From: Linyphia triangularis
Taxonomy: Eukaryota > Arthropoda > Arachnida > Araneae > Linyphiidae
NCBI GenBank assembly: GCA_963978545.1
Contig: OZ021723.1
Location: forward strand, 1-64,000
DNA: 64,000 bases
Direction: 5' to 3'
This document shows positions 1 through 13,578 of this stretch, piece by piece. The notes beneath the pieces were generated by a model. It searched no databases. It worked only from the letters and a program-made list of their open reading frames with translations, and had not been told where the DNA came from. A program made the position numbers and the translations under genes. The stretch's first letter is position 1; the number at the start of each line of letters is the position of its first letter.

Positions 1-59
1 AGGCTAAAAAACTAAAGACTCCTAAAAAGGCTGCACCCAAAAAGTCCGCAAAGAAGTAA
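1..59 (+). CDS. H1: Histone H1, 3' end only (unit U0)
   Basis: The window opens inside the lysine/alanine/proline-rich C-terminal tail of H1. The last 18 codons and the TAA match the end of the complete H1 at 4610-5212. The rest of the gene lies outside the window. Confidence 0.97.
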   Translation, partial: AKKLKTPKKAAPKKSAKK

Positions 60-89
60 ACCCCCTTTCTCTCAGAAAAAAAAAAAAAA

Positions 90-105
90 GGCTCTTTTCA
101 GAGCC
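90..105 (+). terminator. Histone 3' stem-loop of H1 (U0)
   Basis: GGCTCTTTTCAGAGCC forms a 6-bp stem with a TTTC loop, 31 nt after the H1 stop. It is the SLBP/U7-dependent 3'-end signal of non-polyadenylated histone mRNA. The same 16-mer lies 31-46 nt after the stop of every H1 copy. Confidence 0.95.
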
Positions 106-571
106 AAAAAATTTTGGAATCAACTAACCTACTGCACAATACAACAGTATACAACTAGGAACTTTCAATGTTTATGTCAACAAACAAATTTGTTATGTAA
201 ACAAACAAATTTGTTATGTAAACAAAATAGCACATGCTACATTACTTTTCATCATACATTTTCATAATAAGGCAGATTTGTCATATAACAAACAGTTTGC
301 ATCAGTTAGTTTATCAATAGTTCATGTGTGACAATGGGGAAAATTTTAAAAGCACAAAACAAACAAGCATTGTTATGTCTTATTATTGTTTTTTTTTTTA
401 ATCATTATGCATTGATTGTTGAAATGTGAGAATGAAAAATATATGGCAGTTGGGTAATATAATTAAATTGTTGAATTCAGCACTGTTGTACACATTTTTC
501 TACTATATCACTGTGCTTACATTTTTAATTGTTATGTTTTTATAGATGCCTTGTAACATGAATAATTTTTT
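106..571. other. H1-H4 intergenic spacer (U0/U1)
   Basis: About 465 bp of AT-rich DNA between the converging 3' ends of H1 and H4. I see no gene here. Apart from the short tandem palindromic repeat at 180-221 and a T-run near 390 it is unremarkable. It recurs unchanged between H1 and H4 in every unit. Confidence 0.8.
180..221. repeat. Two-copy 21-bp tandem repeat with palindromic core
   Basis: Two head-to-tail 21-bp copies each contain the perfect 12-bp palindrome AACAAATTTGTT (183-194 and 204-215). It recurs in each H1-H4 spacer, for example near 5333-5374 in U1. No function can be assigned from sequence. Confidence 0.8.
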
Positions 572-587
572 GGCCCTGAAAAGGGCC
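572..587 (-). terminator. Histone 3' stem-loop of H4 (U1)
   Basis: Read on the minus strand it is GGCCCTTTTCAGGGCC, a 6-bp stem with the canonical TTTC loop, 49-64 nt beyond the end of the H4 ORF. The same element lies at this offset in all ten H4 copies. Confidence 0.95.
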
Positions 588-635
588 TTTTTATGAGGAT
601 GGATGGGTGGGTGAATGAATGACAAGTGAGAATTT

Positions 636-1128
<493 letters not shown>

Positions 1129-1503
1129 ATGCCACCCCAGGCTTCAGGAAAGGCTGTTAAAAAGGCGGGAAAAGCCCAAAAGGCTGTCCGTGCCGGTGAC
1201 AAAAAGAAGAGGAAGAAGCGCAGGAAGGAATCCTTTGCAATTTACATTTACAAAGTTCTTAAGCAAGTTCATCCCGACACTGGCATTTCCAGCAAAGCCA
1301 TGTCTATCATGAACTCTTTCGTCAACGACATCTTTGAAAGAATCGCTGCTGAATCTTCCCGTCTCGCTCACTACAACAAGCGAAGCACAATCACCAGTCG
1401 GGAAATTCAGACTGCTGTGCGACTTCTTTTGCCTGGTGAGTTGGCCAAACACGCTGTGTCTGAAGGCACCAAGGCCGTCACCAAATACACCAGCTCCAAG
1501 TAA
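1129..1503 (+). CDS. H2B: Histone H2B (U1)
   Basis: A 124-residue H2B: a basic tail starting [20 protein letters not shown], the histone fold from about residue 34, and the C-terminal TKYTSSK with the conserved ubiquitination-site lysine. It dimerises with H2A. I chose the ATG at 1129, which lies 25 nt after the cap motif and gives the standard MPP start; the in-frame TTG at 1120 is not a plausible start. Arthropod H2Bs are closest by eye. All ten copies in the window are identical at protein level. Confidence 0.99.
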   Translation: MPPQASGKAVKKAGKAQKAVRAGDKKKRKKRRKESFAIYIYKVLKQVHPDTGISSKAMSIMNSFVNDIFERIAAESSRLAHYNKRSTITSREIQTAVRLLLPGELAKHAVSEGTKAVTKYTSSK

Positions 1504-1524
1504 ATCACATCATTTCCATCAAAA

Positions 1525-1540
1525 GGCCCTTTTCAGGGCC
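1525..1540 (+). terminator. Histone 3' stem-loop of H2B (U1)
   Basis: GGCCCTTTTCAGGGCC, canonical stem and TTTC loop, 22 nt after the H2B stop. It is present at the same offset in every H2B copy. Confidence 0.95.
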
Positions 1541-1952
1541 AAAAAATCGCTATCCAAACACAAATGAACAAAAAGATATTAATATGGCAACCTTACAAGT
1601 CCAAATTAAAAGTGGTGTTATTTTCAACAATTTATGTAAAGTTACAACAATGCTGAGCAACTATTTCTAACAATGTGTGGGGGTATAATATATAAATGCA
1701 CAGTAAACTAATTTATAACAATGCTGAATAGGAAAAGAGTGGCGACTCATAATAATGTGTTGTGGTAAACAATGAATAAAAAAGAAAGCTCAAATAATGT
1801 ATTACATTTCAACAGTGATAGAACAGTACAATGAATGCTTCTCATACAGAATACTAATAGATACGTAATGATAACACTGTGTTGGAGCATTTCCCGAGAA
1901 CACCATGCATAGCAAAGAATGTTTGCAATTACAGTAATTATAAAAAACTTAC

Positions 1953-2000
1953 TTTCGGATTCTTGTGATGCTTTATTTTGGGCACTTGTCAAGTAGAGTC
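1953..2000 (-). other. Exon-like 48-nt segment with splice consensus on both sides
   Basis: On the minus strand a pyrimidine-rich tract ends in CCCCGCAG, followed by 48 nt (16 codons open in one frame), then GTAAGTTTT. These match 3' and 5' splice-site consensus. It may be a remnant of an unrelated gene captured by the repeat, or chance. No partner exon is certain. It recurs in every unit. Confidence 0.3.
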
Positions 2001-2127
2001 CTGCGGGGATGAAAACAAATCAATTCAATGCAATACACGATTAATGCGAAAATAAAAAGTAAGTGGTAATTAAATATATGTAGGTATGTATATGTAATAG
2101 AATGTAATCCTTTTTTAGAACCGACAG

Positions 2128-2346
2128 TTAAATTAATTCCTCTTTCCAAAGCACAAAACCCTCTTTAATCAATTCATTCAACAACTTATTTAGGATAACT
2201 TCCCACGCCAATTTAATGTGTGAGATCTTTGCTGAGTCAGCATTCTTGTTTTGTATCCCATAATTAGTATTCCGTTCTGGCGCCAACATACTTGCCTTCT
2301 CACTACAATGTTTATAAATTACATTTGCTGAATCAGTGATTCCCAC
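2128..2346 (-). other. Unrecognised open reading frame, possible Myb/SANT-like remnant
   Basis: A 72-residue open frame on the minus strand. The frame stays open further upstream to about 2472 without a good ATG; the first in-frame ATG precedes LAPERN. The stretch IQNKNADSAKISHIKLAWEV resembles the 'nK.tda....K..aWe.I' pattern of Myb/SANT-like DNA-binding domains, by eye only. It could be a decayed gene fragment. Identity between units is uninformative because the whole repeat is homogenised. Confidence 0.25.
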
Positions 2347-2634
2347 GATTTTTAACGACGCTGTTCTCTGTTCGACATTACTATGTATGACATTCCATCT
2401 CCTATCATGTAGTAGTTTAGACGTAACTTTAGCGCGATCTCTCTCTCTCTCCGGGTTTAACTTTGATCTATGGTTTATATCTTAATAAATGTTTTATATT
2501 GTTAAAAATTGACTCTTCACTACAGTTCCACGACCATGCTGCAATAACCTTGATTAAAATGGATTAATTCATTACATAAGTCGACAGGATAATCTTTTAA
2601 AGTGTTAATTCATTACATATATATGTATATATTT

Positions 2635-2652
2635 AAAAAAAAAAGAAAAAAA
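2635..2652 (-). terminator. Pol III termination tract of 5S rRNA (U1)
   Basis: Just past the 5S 3' end the minus strand reads seven Ts (2652-2646), a C, then ten Ts (2644-2635). This is a strong RNA polymerase III terminator. It is repeated beside every complete 5S copy. Confidence 0.85.
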
Positions 2653-2656
2653 GAAT

Positions 2657-2774
2657 GCCAACGGCACGCGGTGTTCCCAGGTGGTCACCCTCCCAAGTAC
2701 TGACCGCGCCCGATGATGCTTGACTTCGGTGATCGAACGAGAACCGGTATGTTCATCATGGTATGGCCGTTGAC
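2657..2774 (-). rRNA. 5S rRNA: 5S ribosomal RNA (U1)
   Basis: A 118-nt eukaryotic 5S RNA read on the minus strand. It starts GTCAACGGCCATACCATG and ends CCGTTGGC, and the ends pair into helix I. The internal promoter is present: an A-box region at about nt 49-66 (AAGTCAAGCATCATCGGG) and a C-box region at about nt 85-101 (GGTGACCACCTGGGAAC), bound by TFIIIA/TFIIIC. An AT-rich TTTATTATA lies 13-21 nt upstream and a T-run terminator follows. The gene lies between H2B and H2A, opposite to both, inside a Pol II histone repeat. Confidence 0.96.
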
Positions 2775-2952
2775 AATTGTTCTACCTATAATAAAGTTCT
2801 GTTGCTATATTAATAATATCACACAGATACATGTCAGATATCACTCTAAAGTGGCAGTGTTTTGCACTAAAGATACACCCCACTAGCTAGACAATAGATA
2901 CACAGCACTAGCATATATTTCCCAAGTTGTACTACCCCTCCCCCCCCCATCT

Positions 2953-3017
<65 letters not shown>

Positions 3018-3103
3018 TAAACAAAACAATTACTGCTCATTTCTGTTATTACTTCTTATTTTAAAATCATAACAAAGGACCGTTTTGGATTTAACCCCCG
3101 AAA
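2775..3103. other. 5S-H2A spacer (U1)
   Basis: A non-coding spacer with an AT-rich region flanking the 5S 5' end, a C-run at 2941-2948 and the CA microsatellite. No gene seen. Confidence 0.75.
2954..3015. repeat. (CA)31 microsatellite (U1)
   Basis: 31 uninterrupted CA dinucleotides. U1, U5 and U6 have 31; the other units, and the duplicated segment of U4 (20909-20968), have 30. This is the only length polymorphism between otherwise intact units and explains the 5153 versus 5151 bp periods. Confidence 0.95.
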
Positions 3104-3613
<510 letters not shown>

Positions 3614-3643
3614 GCTCCATTCCCCATTAACAACACACAAAAA

Positions 3644-3659
3644 GGCCCTTCTCAGGGCC
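3644..3659 (+). terminator. Histone 3' stem-loop of H2A (U1)
   Basis: GGCCCTTCTCAGGGCC: the stem is standard and the loop is TCTC instead of TTTC. It lies 31-46 nt after the stop of each H2A copy. Confidence 0.93.
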
Positions 3660-3977
3660 AAAACATATTTACACAAAAGATTCATCTATTCTCTTCATTC
3701 ACTTGCATTCTAAAATTTGATAACAGCACTTCAATGAAATCTGAACAATATTTATTCGCCAAACTCCGATTCAAAAGGACACAAACAAAATAAACTCTTT
3801 CCCCGTGGTGGCGCCCTCTGTGATTCACAAAAACAACATTCTTGGGCACAACAGTATTCTTACAACTCTCGATTAATATTAATAGATGTATAATGGAGTA
3901 AAGAAATGATACTGGGTATAAAACTAAGCTAGAGTTTTAAAAAAAGTCAGTAAATGAAGTGAGGCACGTCATTTTTT
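3660..3977. other. H2A-H3 intergenic spacer (U1)
   Basis: 318 bp between the converging H2A and H3 genes, AT-rich. No gene, RNA or notable repeat seen. It recurs in every unit. Confidence 0.75.
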
Positions 3978-3993
3978 GGCCCTTAAAAGGGCC
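3978..3993 (-). terminator. Histone 3' stem-loop of H3 (U1)
   Basis: Minus-strand GGCCCTTTTAAGGGCC: the same 6-bp stem but with A at the fourth loop position instead of C. It is 30-45 nt past the H3 stop and shared by all H3 copies. Confidence 0.92.
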
Positions 3994-4022
3994 TTTTTAT
4001 GAGTAAGGGGATTTTTGTGTGT

Positions 4023-4609
<587 letters not shown>

Positions 4610-5212
4610 ATGTCTGAGGAAACTGCTACCGTTGCCGCAACTCCTGCAGCCGCCACGCCTAAGAAGTCGAAGGCAAAGACTGCAGCAAAAAAACCCAAAA
4701 CTGCGCCTTCTCACCCTAAGGTGGCGGATATGGTAGTCGATGCCATCACCAATTTGAAGGAGAGGGGTGGTTCTTCTCTGCAAGCCATCAAGAAACACAT
4801 TGGGGCCAACCACAAAGTTGATCTTGATCGTTTGACACCTTTCATCAAAAAGTACTTGAAAAGTGCTGTTGTCAGTGGATCACTTGTCCAAACAAAGGGA
4901 AAAGGTGCCACCGGTTCCTTCAAGTTGAGTGCTTCCGGCCAGAAAACCAAAAAACCAGTGAAAGAGGTAAAGAAAGTAGCTAAAAAAGAAACTGCTTCCC
5001 CTGCCAAAAAAGCCAAGTCTGCCAAAAAAACTGCAGCCAAACCAAAGGCTAAAGTGGAGAAAAAGAAAGCTGTCAAGAAGGCAACCCCTAAAAAGGCCGC
5101 CAAACCAAAGTCTCCTAAAAAGGCAGTTAAAGCAACAAAGCCAAAGGCACCCAAGGCTAAAAAACTAAAGACTCCTAAAAAGGCTGCACCCAAAAAGTCC
5201 GCAAAGAAGTAA
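4610..5212 (+). CDS. H1: Linker histone H1 (U1)
   Basis: A 200-residue linker histone. It has a short basic N-tail, a winged-helix globular domain at about residues 34-107 (SHPKVADMV, then [15 protein letters not shown], ending [10 protein letters not shown]), and a lysine/alanine/proline-rich C-tail at 108-200 with repeated SPKK/TPKK motifs typical of DNA binding and CDK phosphorylation. It binds linker DNA at the nucleosome dyad. The gene is intronless with a stem-loop 31 nt after the stop. All nine complete copies encode the same protein. Confidence 0.98.
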   Translation: MSEETATVAATPAAATPKKSKAKTAAKKPKTAPSHPKVADMVVDAITNLKERGGSSLQAIKKHIGANHKVDLDRLTPFIKKYLKSAVVSGSLVQTKGKGATGSFKLSASGQKTKKPVKEVKKVAKKETASPAKKAKSAKKTAAKPKAKVEKKKAVKKATPKKAAKPKSPKKAVKATKPKAPKAKKLKTPKKAAPKKSAKK

Positions 5213-5242
5213 ACCCCCTTTCTCTCAGAAAAAAAAAAAAAA

Positions 5243-5258
5243 GGCTCTTTTCAGAGCC
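5243..5258 (+). terminator. Histone 3' stem-loop of H1 (U1)
   Basis: GGCTCTTTTCAGAGCC, preceded by a long A-run (5229-5242). Confidence 0.95.
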
Positions 5259-5788
5259 AAAAAATTTTGGAATCAACTAACCTACTGCACAATACAACAG
5301 TATACAACTAGGAACTTTCAATGTTTATGTCAACAAACAAATTTGTTATGTAAACAAACAAATTTGTTATGTAAACAAAATAGCACATGCTACATTACTT
5401 TTCATCATACATTTTCATAATAAGGCAGATTTGTCATATAACAAACAGTTTGCATCAGTTAGTTTATCAATAGTTCATGTGTGACAATGGGGAAAATTTT
5501 AAAAGCACAAAACAAACAAGCATTGTTATGTCTTATTATTGTTTTTTTTTTTAATCATTATGCATTGATTGTTGAAATGTGAGAATGAAAAATATATGGC
5601 AGTTGGGTAATATAATTAAATTGTTGAATTCAGCACTGTTGTACACATTTTTCTACTATATCACTGTGCTTACATTTTTAATTGTTATGTTTTTATAGAT
5701 GCCTTGTAACATGAATAATTTTTTGGCCCTGAAAAGGGCCTTTTTATGAGGATGGATGGGTGGGTGAATGAATGACAAGTGAGAATTT

Positions 5789-6106
<318 letters not shown>

Positions 6107-6281
6107 TCAGAATATCAGAATGTCCCGAAATTTTTCCGTTTGGCCTTTTTATGCTCATTTTGGCAACGCCCCTCACTTTTACACACCACCTCATTGGCCA
6201 GGCGAGACTCTTCGAAAGAGAGTATAAAAGACGACGTTGGACGAAATTTTTCAATTCATTCTTTGACCGAGATTGCATATC

Positions 6282-6656
6282 ATGCCACCCCAGGCTTCAG
6301 GAAAGGCTGTTAAAAAGGCGGGAAAAGCCCAAAAGGCTGTCCGTGCCGGTGACAAAAAGAAGAGGAAGAAGCGCAGGAAGGAATCCTTTGCAATTTACAT
6401 TTACAAAGTTCTTAAGCAAGTTCATCCCGACACTGGCATTTCCAGCAAAGCCATGTCTATCATGAACTCTTTCGTCAACGACATCTTTGAAAGAATCGCT
6501 GCTGAATCTTCCCGTCTCGCTCACTACAACAAGCGAAGCACAATCACCAGTCGGGAAATTCAGACTGCTGTGCGACTTCTTTTGCCTGGTGAGTTGGCCA
6601 AACACGCTGTGTCTGAAGGCACCAAGGCCGTCACCAAATACACCAGCTCCAAGTAA
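6282..6656 (+). CDS. H2B: Histone H2B (U2)
   Basis: Identical protein to 1129-1503, with intact promoter and stem-loop. Confidence 0.99.
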   Translation: MPPQASGKAVKKAGKAQKAVRAGDKKKRKKRRKESFAIYIYKVLKQVHPDTGISSKAMSIMNSFVNDIFERIAAESSRLAHYNKRSTITSREIQTAVRLLLPGELAKHAVSEGTKAVTKYTSSK

Positions 6657-7809
6657 ATCACATCATTTCCATCAAAAGGCCCTTTTCAGGGCCAAAAAAT
6701 CGCTATCCAAACACAAATGAACAAAAAGATATTAATATGGCAACCTTACAAGTCCAAATTAAAAGTGGTGTTATTTTCAACAATTTATGTAAAGTTACAA
6801 CAATGCTGAGCAACTATTTCTAACAATGTGTGGGGGTATAATATATAAATGCACAGTAAACTAATTTATAACAATGCTGAATAGGAAAAGAGTGGCGACT
6901 CATAATAATGTGTTGTGGTAAACAATGAATAAAAAAGAAAGCTCAAATAATGTATTACATTTCAACAGTGATAGAACAGTACAATGAATGCTTCTCATAC
7001 AGAATACTAATAGATACGTAATGATAACACTGTGTTGGAGCATTTCCCGAGAACACCATGCATAGCAAAGAATGTTTGCAATTACAGTAATTATAAAAAA
7101 CTTACTTTCGGATTCTTGTGATGCTTTATTTTGGGCACTTGTCAAGTAGAGTCCTGCGGGGATGAAAACAAATCAATTCAATGCAATACACGATTAATGC
7201 GAAAATAAAAAGTAAGTGGTAATTAAATATATGTAGGTATGTATATGTAATAGAATGTAATCCTTTTTTAGAACCGACAGTTAAATTAATTCCTCTTTCC
7301 AAAGCACAAAACCCTCTTTAATCAATTCATTCAACAACTTATTTAGGATAACTTCCCACGCCAATTTAATGTGTGAGATCTTTGCTGAGTCAGCATTCTT
7401 GTTTTGTATCCCATAATTAGTATTCCGTTCTGGCGCCAACATACTTGCCTTCTCACTACAATGTTTATAAATTACATTTGCTGAATCAGTGATTCCCACG
7501 ATTTTTAACGACGCTGTTCTCTGTTCGACATTACTATGTATGACATTCCATCTCCTATCATGTAGTAGTTTAGACGTAACTTTAGCGCGATCTCTCTCTC
7601 TCTCCGGGTTTAACTTTGATCTATGGTTTATATCTTAATAAATGTTTTATATTGTTAAAAATTGACTCTTCACTACAGTTCCACGACCATGCTGCAATAA
7701 CCTTGATTAAAATGGATTAATTCATTACATAAGTCGACAGGATAATCTTTTAAAGTGTTAATTCATTACATATATATGTATATATTTAAAAAAAAAAGAA
7801 AAAAAGAAT

Positions 7810-7927
7810 GCCAACGGCACGCGGTGTTCCCAGGTGGTCACCCTCCCAAGTACTGACCGCGCCCGATGATGCTTGACTTCGGTGATCGAACGAGAACCGG
7901 TATGTTCATCATGGTATGGCCGTTGAC
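7810..7927 (-). rRNA. 5S rRNA: 5S ribosomal RNA (U2)
   Basis: Same 118-nt sequence as 2657-2774 and the same T-run terminator. Confidence 0.96.
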
Positions 7928-8105
7928 AATTGTTCTACCTATAATAAAGTTCTGTTGCTATATTAATAATATCACACAGATACATGTCAGATATCACTCT
8001 AAAGTGGCAGTGTTTTGCACTAAAGATACACCCCACTAGCTAGACAATAGATACACAGCACTAGCATATATTTCCCAAGTTGTACTACCCCTCCCCCCCC
8101 CATCT

Positions 8106-8168
<63 letters not shown>

Positions 8169-8362
8169 TAAACAAAACAATTACTGCTCATTTCTGTTAT
8201 TACTTCTTATTTTAAAATCATAACAAAGGACCGTTTTGGATTTAACCCCCGAAATCCAAATTCCCAAGCAGACGAACGGCGTCTCCTGATTGGTCGGTTG
8301 GGGGTCGACTCTACTAGCCTATATAACCACGCGTTAGAAAATTTTTGACATCATTTCTTTGA

Positions 8363-8764
<402 letters not shown>

Positions 8765-9173
8765 GCTCCATTCCCCATTAACAACACACAAAAAGGCCCT
8801 TCTCAGGGCCAAAACATATTTACACAAAAGATTCATCTATTCTCTTCATTCACTTGCATTCTAAAATTTGATAACAGCACTTCAATGAAATCTGAACAAT
8901 ATTTATTCGCCAAACTCCGATTCAAAAGGACACAAACAAAATAAACTCTTTCCCCGTGGTGGCGCCCTCTGTGATTCACAAAAACAACATTCTTGGGCAC
9001 AACAGTATTCTTACAACTCTCGATTAATATTAATAGATGTATAATGGAGTAAAGAAATGATACTGGGTATAAAACTAAGCTAGAGTTTTAAAAAAAGTCA
9101 GTAAATGAAGTGAGGCACGTCATTTTTTGGCCCTTAAAAGGGCCTTTTTATGAGTAAGGGGATTTTTGTGTGT

Positions 9174-9695
<522 letters not shown>

Positions 9696-9760
9696 TTAGG
9701 ATATACATTGAAAACACATACGAATAACTTCATTCTGATTTCAGATCTTATAGTGCAAAC

Positions 9761-10363
9761 ATGTCTGAGGAAACTGCTACCGTTGCCGCAACTCCTGCAG
9801 CCGCCACGCCTAAGAAGTCGAAGGCAAAGACTGCAGCAAAAAAACCCAAAACTGCGCCTTCTCACCCTAAGGTGGCGGATATGGTAGTCGATGCCATCAC
9901 CAATTTGAAGGAGAGGGGTGGTTCTTCTCTGCAAGCCATCAAGAAACACATTGGGGCCAACCACAAAGTTGATCTTGATCGTTTGACACCTTTCATCAAA
10001 AAGTACTTGAAAAGTGCTGTTGTCAGTGGATCACTTGTCCAAACAAAGGGAAAAGGTGCCACCGGTTCCTTCAAGTTGAGTGCTTCCGGCCAGAAAACCA
10101 AAAAACCAGTGAAAGAGGTAAAGAAAGTAGCTAAAAAAGAAACTGCTTCCCCTGCCAAAAAAGCCAAGTCTGCCAAAAAAACTGCAGCCAAACCAAAGGC
10201 TAAAGTGGAGAAAAAGAAAGCTGTCAAGAAGGCAACCCCTAAAAAGGCCGCCAAACCAAAGTCTCCTAAAAAGGCAGTTAAAGCAACAAAGCCAAAGGCA
10301 CCCAAGGCTAAAAAACTAAAGACTCCTAAAAAGGCTGCACCCAAAAAGTCCGCAAAGAAGTAA
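9761..10363 (+). CDS. H1: Linker histone H1 (U2)
   Basis: Same protein as 4610-5212. Confidence 0.98.
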   Translation: MSEETATVAATPAAATPKKSKAKTAAKKPKTAPSHPKVADMVVDAITNLKERGGSSLQAIKKHIGANHKVDLDRLTPFIKKYLKSAVVSGSLVQTKGKGATGSFKLSASGQKTKKPVKEVKKVAKKETASPAKKAKSAKKTAAKPKAKVEKKKAVKKATPKKAAKPKSPKKAVKATKPKAPKAKKLKTPKKAAPKKSAKK

Positions 10364-10939
10364 ACCCCCTTTCTCTCAGAAAAAAAAAAAAAAGGCTCTT
10401 TTCAGAGCCAAAAAATTTTGGAATCAACTAACCTACTGCACAATACAACAGTATACAACTAGGAACTTTCAATGTTTATGTCAACAAACAAATTTGTTAT
10501 GTAAACAAACAAATTTGTTATGTAAACAAAATAGCACATGCTACATTACTTTTCATCATACATTTTCATAATAAGGCAGATTTGTCATATAACAAACAGT
10601 TTGCATCAGTTAGTTTATCAATAGTTCATGTGTGACAATGGGGAAAATTTTAAAAGCACAAAACAAACAAGCATTGTTATGTCTTATTATTGTTTTTTTT
10701 TTTAATCATTATGCATTGATTGTTGAAATGTGAGAATGAAAAATATATGGCAGTTGGGTAATATAATTAAATTGTTGAATTCAGCACTGTTGTACACATT
10801 TTTCTACTATATCACTGTGCTTACATTTTTAATTGTTATGTTTTTATAGATGCCTTGTAACATGAATAATTTTTTGGCCCTGAAAAGGGCCTTTTTATGA
10901 GGATGGATGGGTGGGTGAATGAATGACAAGTGAGAATTT

Positions 10940-11257
<318 letters not shown>

Positions 11258-11432
11258 TCAGAATATCAGAATGTCCCGAAATTTTTCCGTTTGGCCTTTT
11301 TATGCTCATTTTGGCAACGCCCCTCACTTTTACACACCACCTCATTGGCCAGGCGAGACTCTTCGAAAGAGAGTATAAAAGACGACGTTGGACGAAATTT
11401 TTCAATTCATTCTTTGACCGAGATTGCATATC

Positions 11433-11807
11433 ATGCCACCCCAGGCTTCAGGAAAGGCTGTTAAAAAGGCGGGAAAAGCCCAAAAGGCTGTCCGTGCCGG
11501 TGACAAAAAGAAGAGGAAGAAGCGCAGGAAGGAATCCTTTGCAATTTACATTTACAAAGTTCTTAAGCAAGTTCATCCCGACACTGGCATTTCCAGCAAA
11601 GCCATGTCTATCATGAACTCTTTCGTCAACGACATCTTTGAAAGAATCGCTGCTGAATCTTCCCGTCTCGCTCACTACAACAAGCGAAGCACAATCACCA
11701 GTCGGGAAATTCAGACTGCTGTGCGACTTCTTTTGCCTGGTGAGTTGGCCAAACACGCTGTGTCTGAAGGCACCAAGGCCGTCACCAAATACACCAGCTC
11801 CAAGTAA
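11433..11807 (+). CDS. H2B: Histone H2B (U3)
   Basis: Intact; same protein as 1129-1503. Confidence 0.99.
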   Translation: MPPQASGKAVKKAGKAQKAVRAGDKKKRKKRRKESFAIYIYKVLKQVHPDTGISSKAMSIMNSFVNDIFERIAAESSRLAHYNKRSTITSREIQTAVRLLLPGELAKHAVSEGTKAVTKYTSSK

Positions 11808-12960
11808 ATCACATCATTTCCATCAAAAGGCCCTTTTCAGGGCCAAAAAATCGCTATCCAAACACAAATGAACAAAAAGATATTAATATGGCAACCTTAC
11901 AAGTCCAAATTAAAAGTGGTGTTATTTTCAACAATTTATGTAAAGTTACAACAATGCTGAGCAACTATTTCTAACAATGTGTGGGGGTATAATATATAAA
12001 TGCACAGTAAACTAATTTATAACAATGCTGAATAGGAAAAGAGTGGCGACTCATAATAATGTGTTGTGGTAAACAATGAATAAAAAAGAAAGCTCAAATA
12101 ATGTATTACATTTCAACAGTGATAGAACAGTACAATGAATGCTTCTCATACAGAATACTAATAGATACGTAATGATAACACTGTGTTGGAGCATTTCCCG
12201 AGAACACCATGCATAGCAAAGAATGTTTGCAATTACAGTAATTATAAAAAACTTACTTTCGGATTCTTGTGATGCTTTATTTTGGGCACTTGTCAAGTAG
12301 AGTCCTGCGGGGATGAAAACAAATCAATTCAATGCAATACACGATTAATGCGAAAATAAAAAGTAAGTGGTAATTAAATATATGTAGGTATGTATATGTA
12401 ATAGAATGTAATCCTTTTTTAGAACCGACAGTTAAATTAATTCCTCTTTCCAAAGCACAAAACCCTCTTTAATCAATTCATTCAACAACTTATTTAGGAT
12501 AACTTCCCACGCCAATTTAATGTGTGAGATCTTTGCTGAGTCAGCATTCTTGTTTTGTATCCCATAATTAGTATTCCGTTCTGGCGCCAACATACTTGCC
12601 TTCTCACTACAATGTTTATAAATTACATTTGCTGAATCAGTGATTCCCACGATTTTTAACGACGCTGTTCTCTGTTCGACATTACTATGTATGACATTCC
12701 ATCTCCTATCATGTAGTAGTTTAGACGTAACTTTAGCGCGATCTCTCTCTCTCTCCGGGTTTAACTTTGATCTATGGTTTATATCTTAATAAATGTTTTA
12801 TATTGTTAAAAATTGACTCTTCACTACAGTTCCACGACCATGCTGCAATAACCTTGATTAAAATGGATTAATTCATTACATAAGTCGACAGGATAATCTT
12901 TTAAAGTGTTAATTCATTACATATATATGTATATATTTAAAAAAAAAAGAAAAAAAGAAT

Positions 12961-13078
12961 GCCAACGGCACGCGGTGTTCCCAGGTGGTCACCCTCCCAA
13001 GTACTGACCGCGCCCGATGATGCTTGACTTCGGTGATCGAACGAGAACCGGTATGTTCATCATGGTATGGCCGTTGAC
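12961..13078 (-). rRNA. 5S rRNA: 5S ribosomal RNA (U3)
   Basis: Complete 118-nt copy with intact internal promoter and terminator. Confidence 0.96.
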
Positions 13079-13256
13079 AATTGTTCTACCTATAATAAAG
13101 TTCTGTTGCTATATTAATAATATCACACAGATACATGTCAGATATCACTCTAAAGTGGCAGTGTTTTGCACTAAAGATACACCCCACTAGCTAGACAATA
13201 GATACACAGCACTAGCATATATTTCCCAAGTTGTACTACCCCTCCCCCCCCCATCT

Positions 13257-13319
<63 letters not shown>

Positions 13320-13405
13320 TAAACAAAACAATTACTGCTCATTTCTGTTATTACTTCTTATTTTAAAATCATAACAAAGGACCGTTTTGGATTTAACCCC
13401 CGAAA

Positions 13406-13492
13406 TCCAAATTCCCAAGCAGACGAACGGCGTCTCCTGATTGGTCGGTTGGGGGTCGACTCTACTAGCCTATATAACCACGCGTTAGAAAA
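13406..13492 (+). promoter_or_regulatory. H2A promoter now facing a retrotransposon (U3)
   Basis: The normal H2A core promoter, with TATATAA at 13471-13477, is intact. Its transcription start now abuts the element beginning at 13506 instead of the H2A leader. Transcription from it would read into the element's Gag ORF. Confidence 0.8.
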
Positions 13493-13505
13493 TTTTTGAC
13501 ATCAT
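13493..13505 (+). repeat. Target-site duplication, 5' copy (element 1)
   Basis: TTTTTGACATCAT, matching 15095-15107. It occurs once in undisturbed units (3191-3203). Confidence 0.95.
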
Positions 13506-13578
13506 CGAGATCGATCGGATTGATTCAGACTTAGAGTTCTGAGCTTAACGGACCTGTTCCTGACCGCTCTTGTTTTCT

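Larger units (their letters stand above)
1541..2656. other. H2B-5S spacer (U1)
   Basis: About 1.1 kb of AT-rich DNA, the longest non-histone stretch of the unit. It carries the exon-like segment at 1953-2000 and the open frame around 2128-2472 (both minus), a CT-run at 2441-2452 and the 5S termination tract at its right end. I found no tRNA or snRNA. The same spacer recurs in each unit. Confidence 0.7.

Noticed and set aside
1747..1992. 81-codon minus-strand open frame in the H2B-5S spacer
   Set aside because: It starts at a non-ATG and runs straight through the GTAAGT donor-like site; no homology recognised. Only the exon-like part was kept, at low confidence.
2954..3015. CRISPR-like or satellite array
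   Set aside because: It is a simple CA microsatellite. The only long-range periodicity is the histone unit itself.
4711..5193. 160-codon minus-strand open frame opposite H1 (repeated in every unit)
   Set aside because: It mirrors the lysine-rich H1 tail (AAG/AAA read backwards as Leu/Phe); no gene signals.
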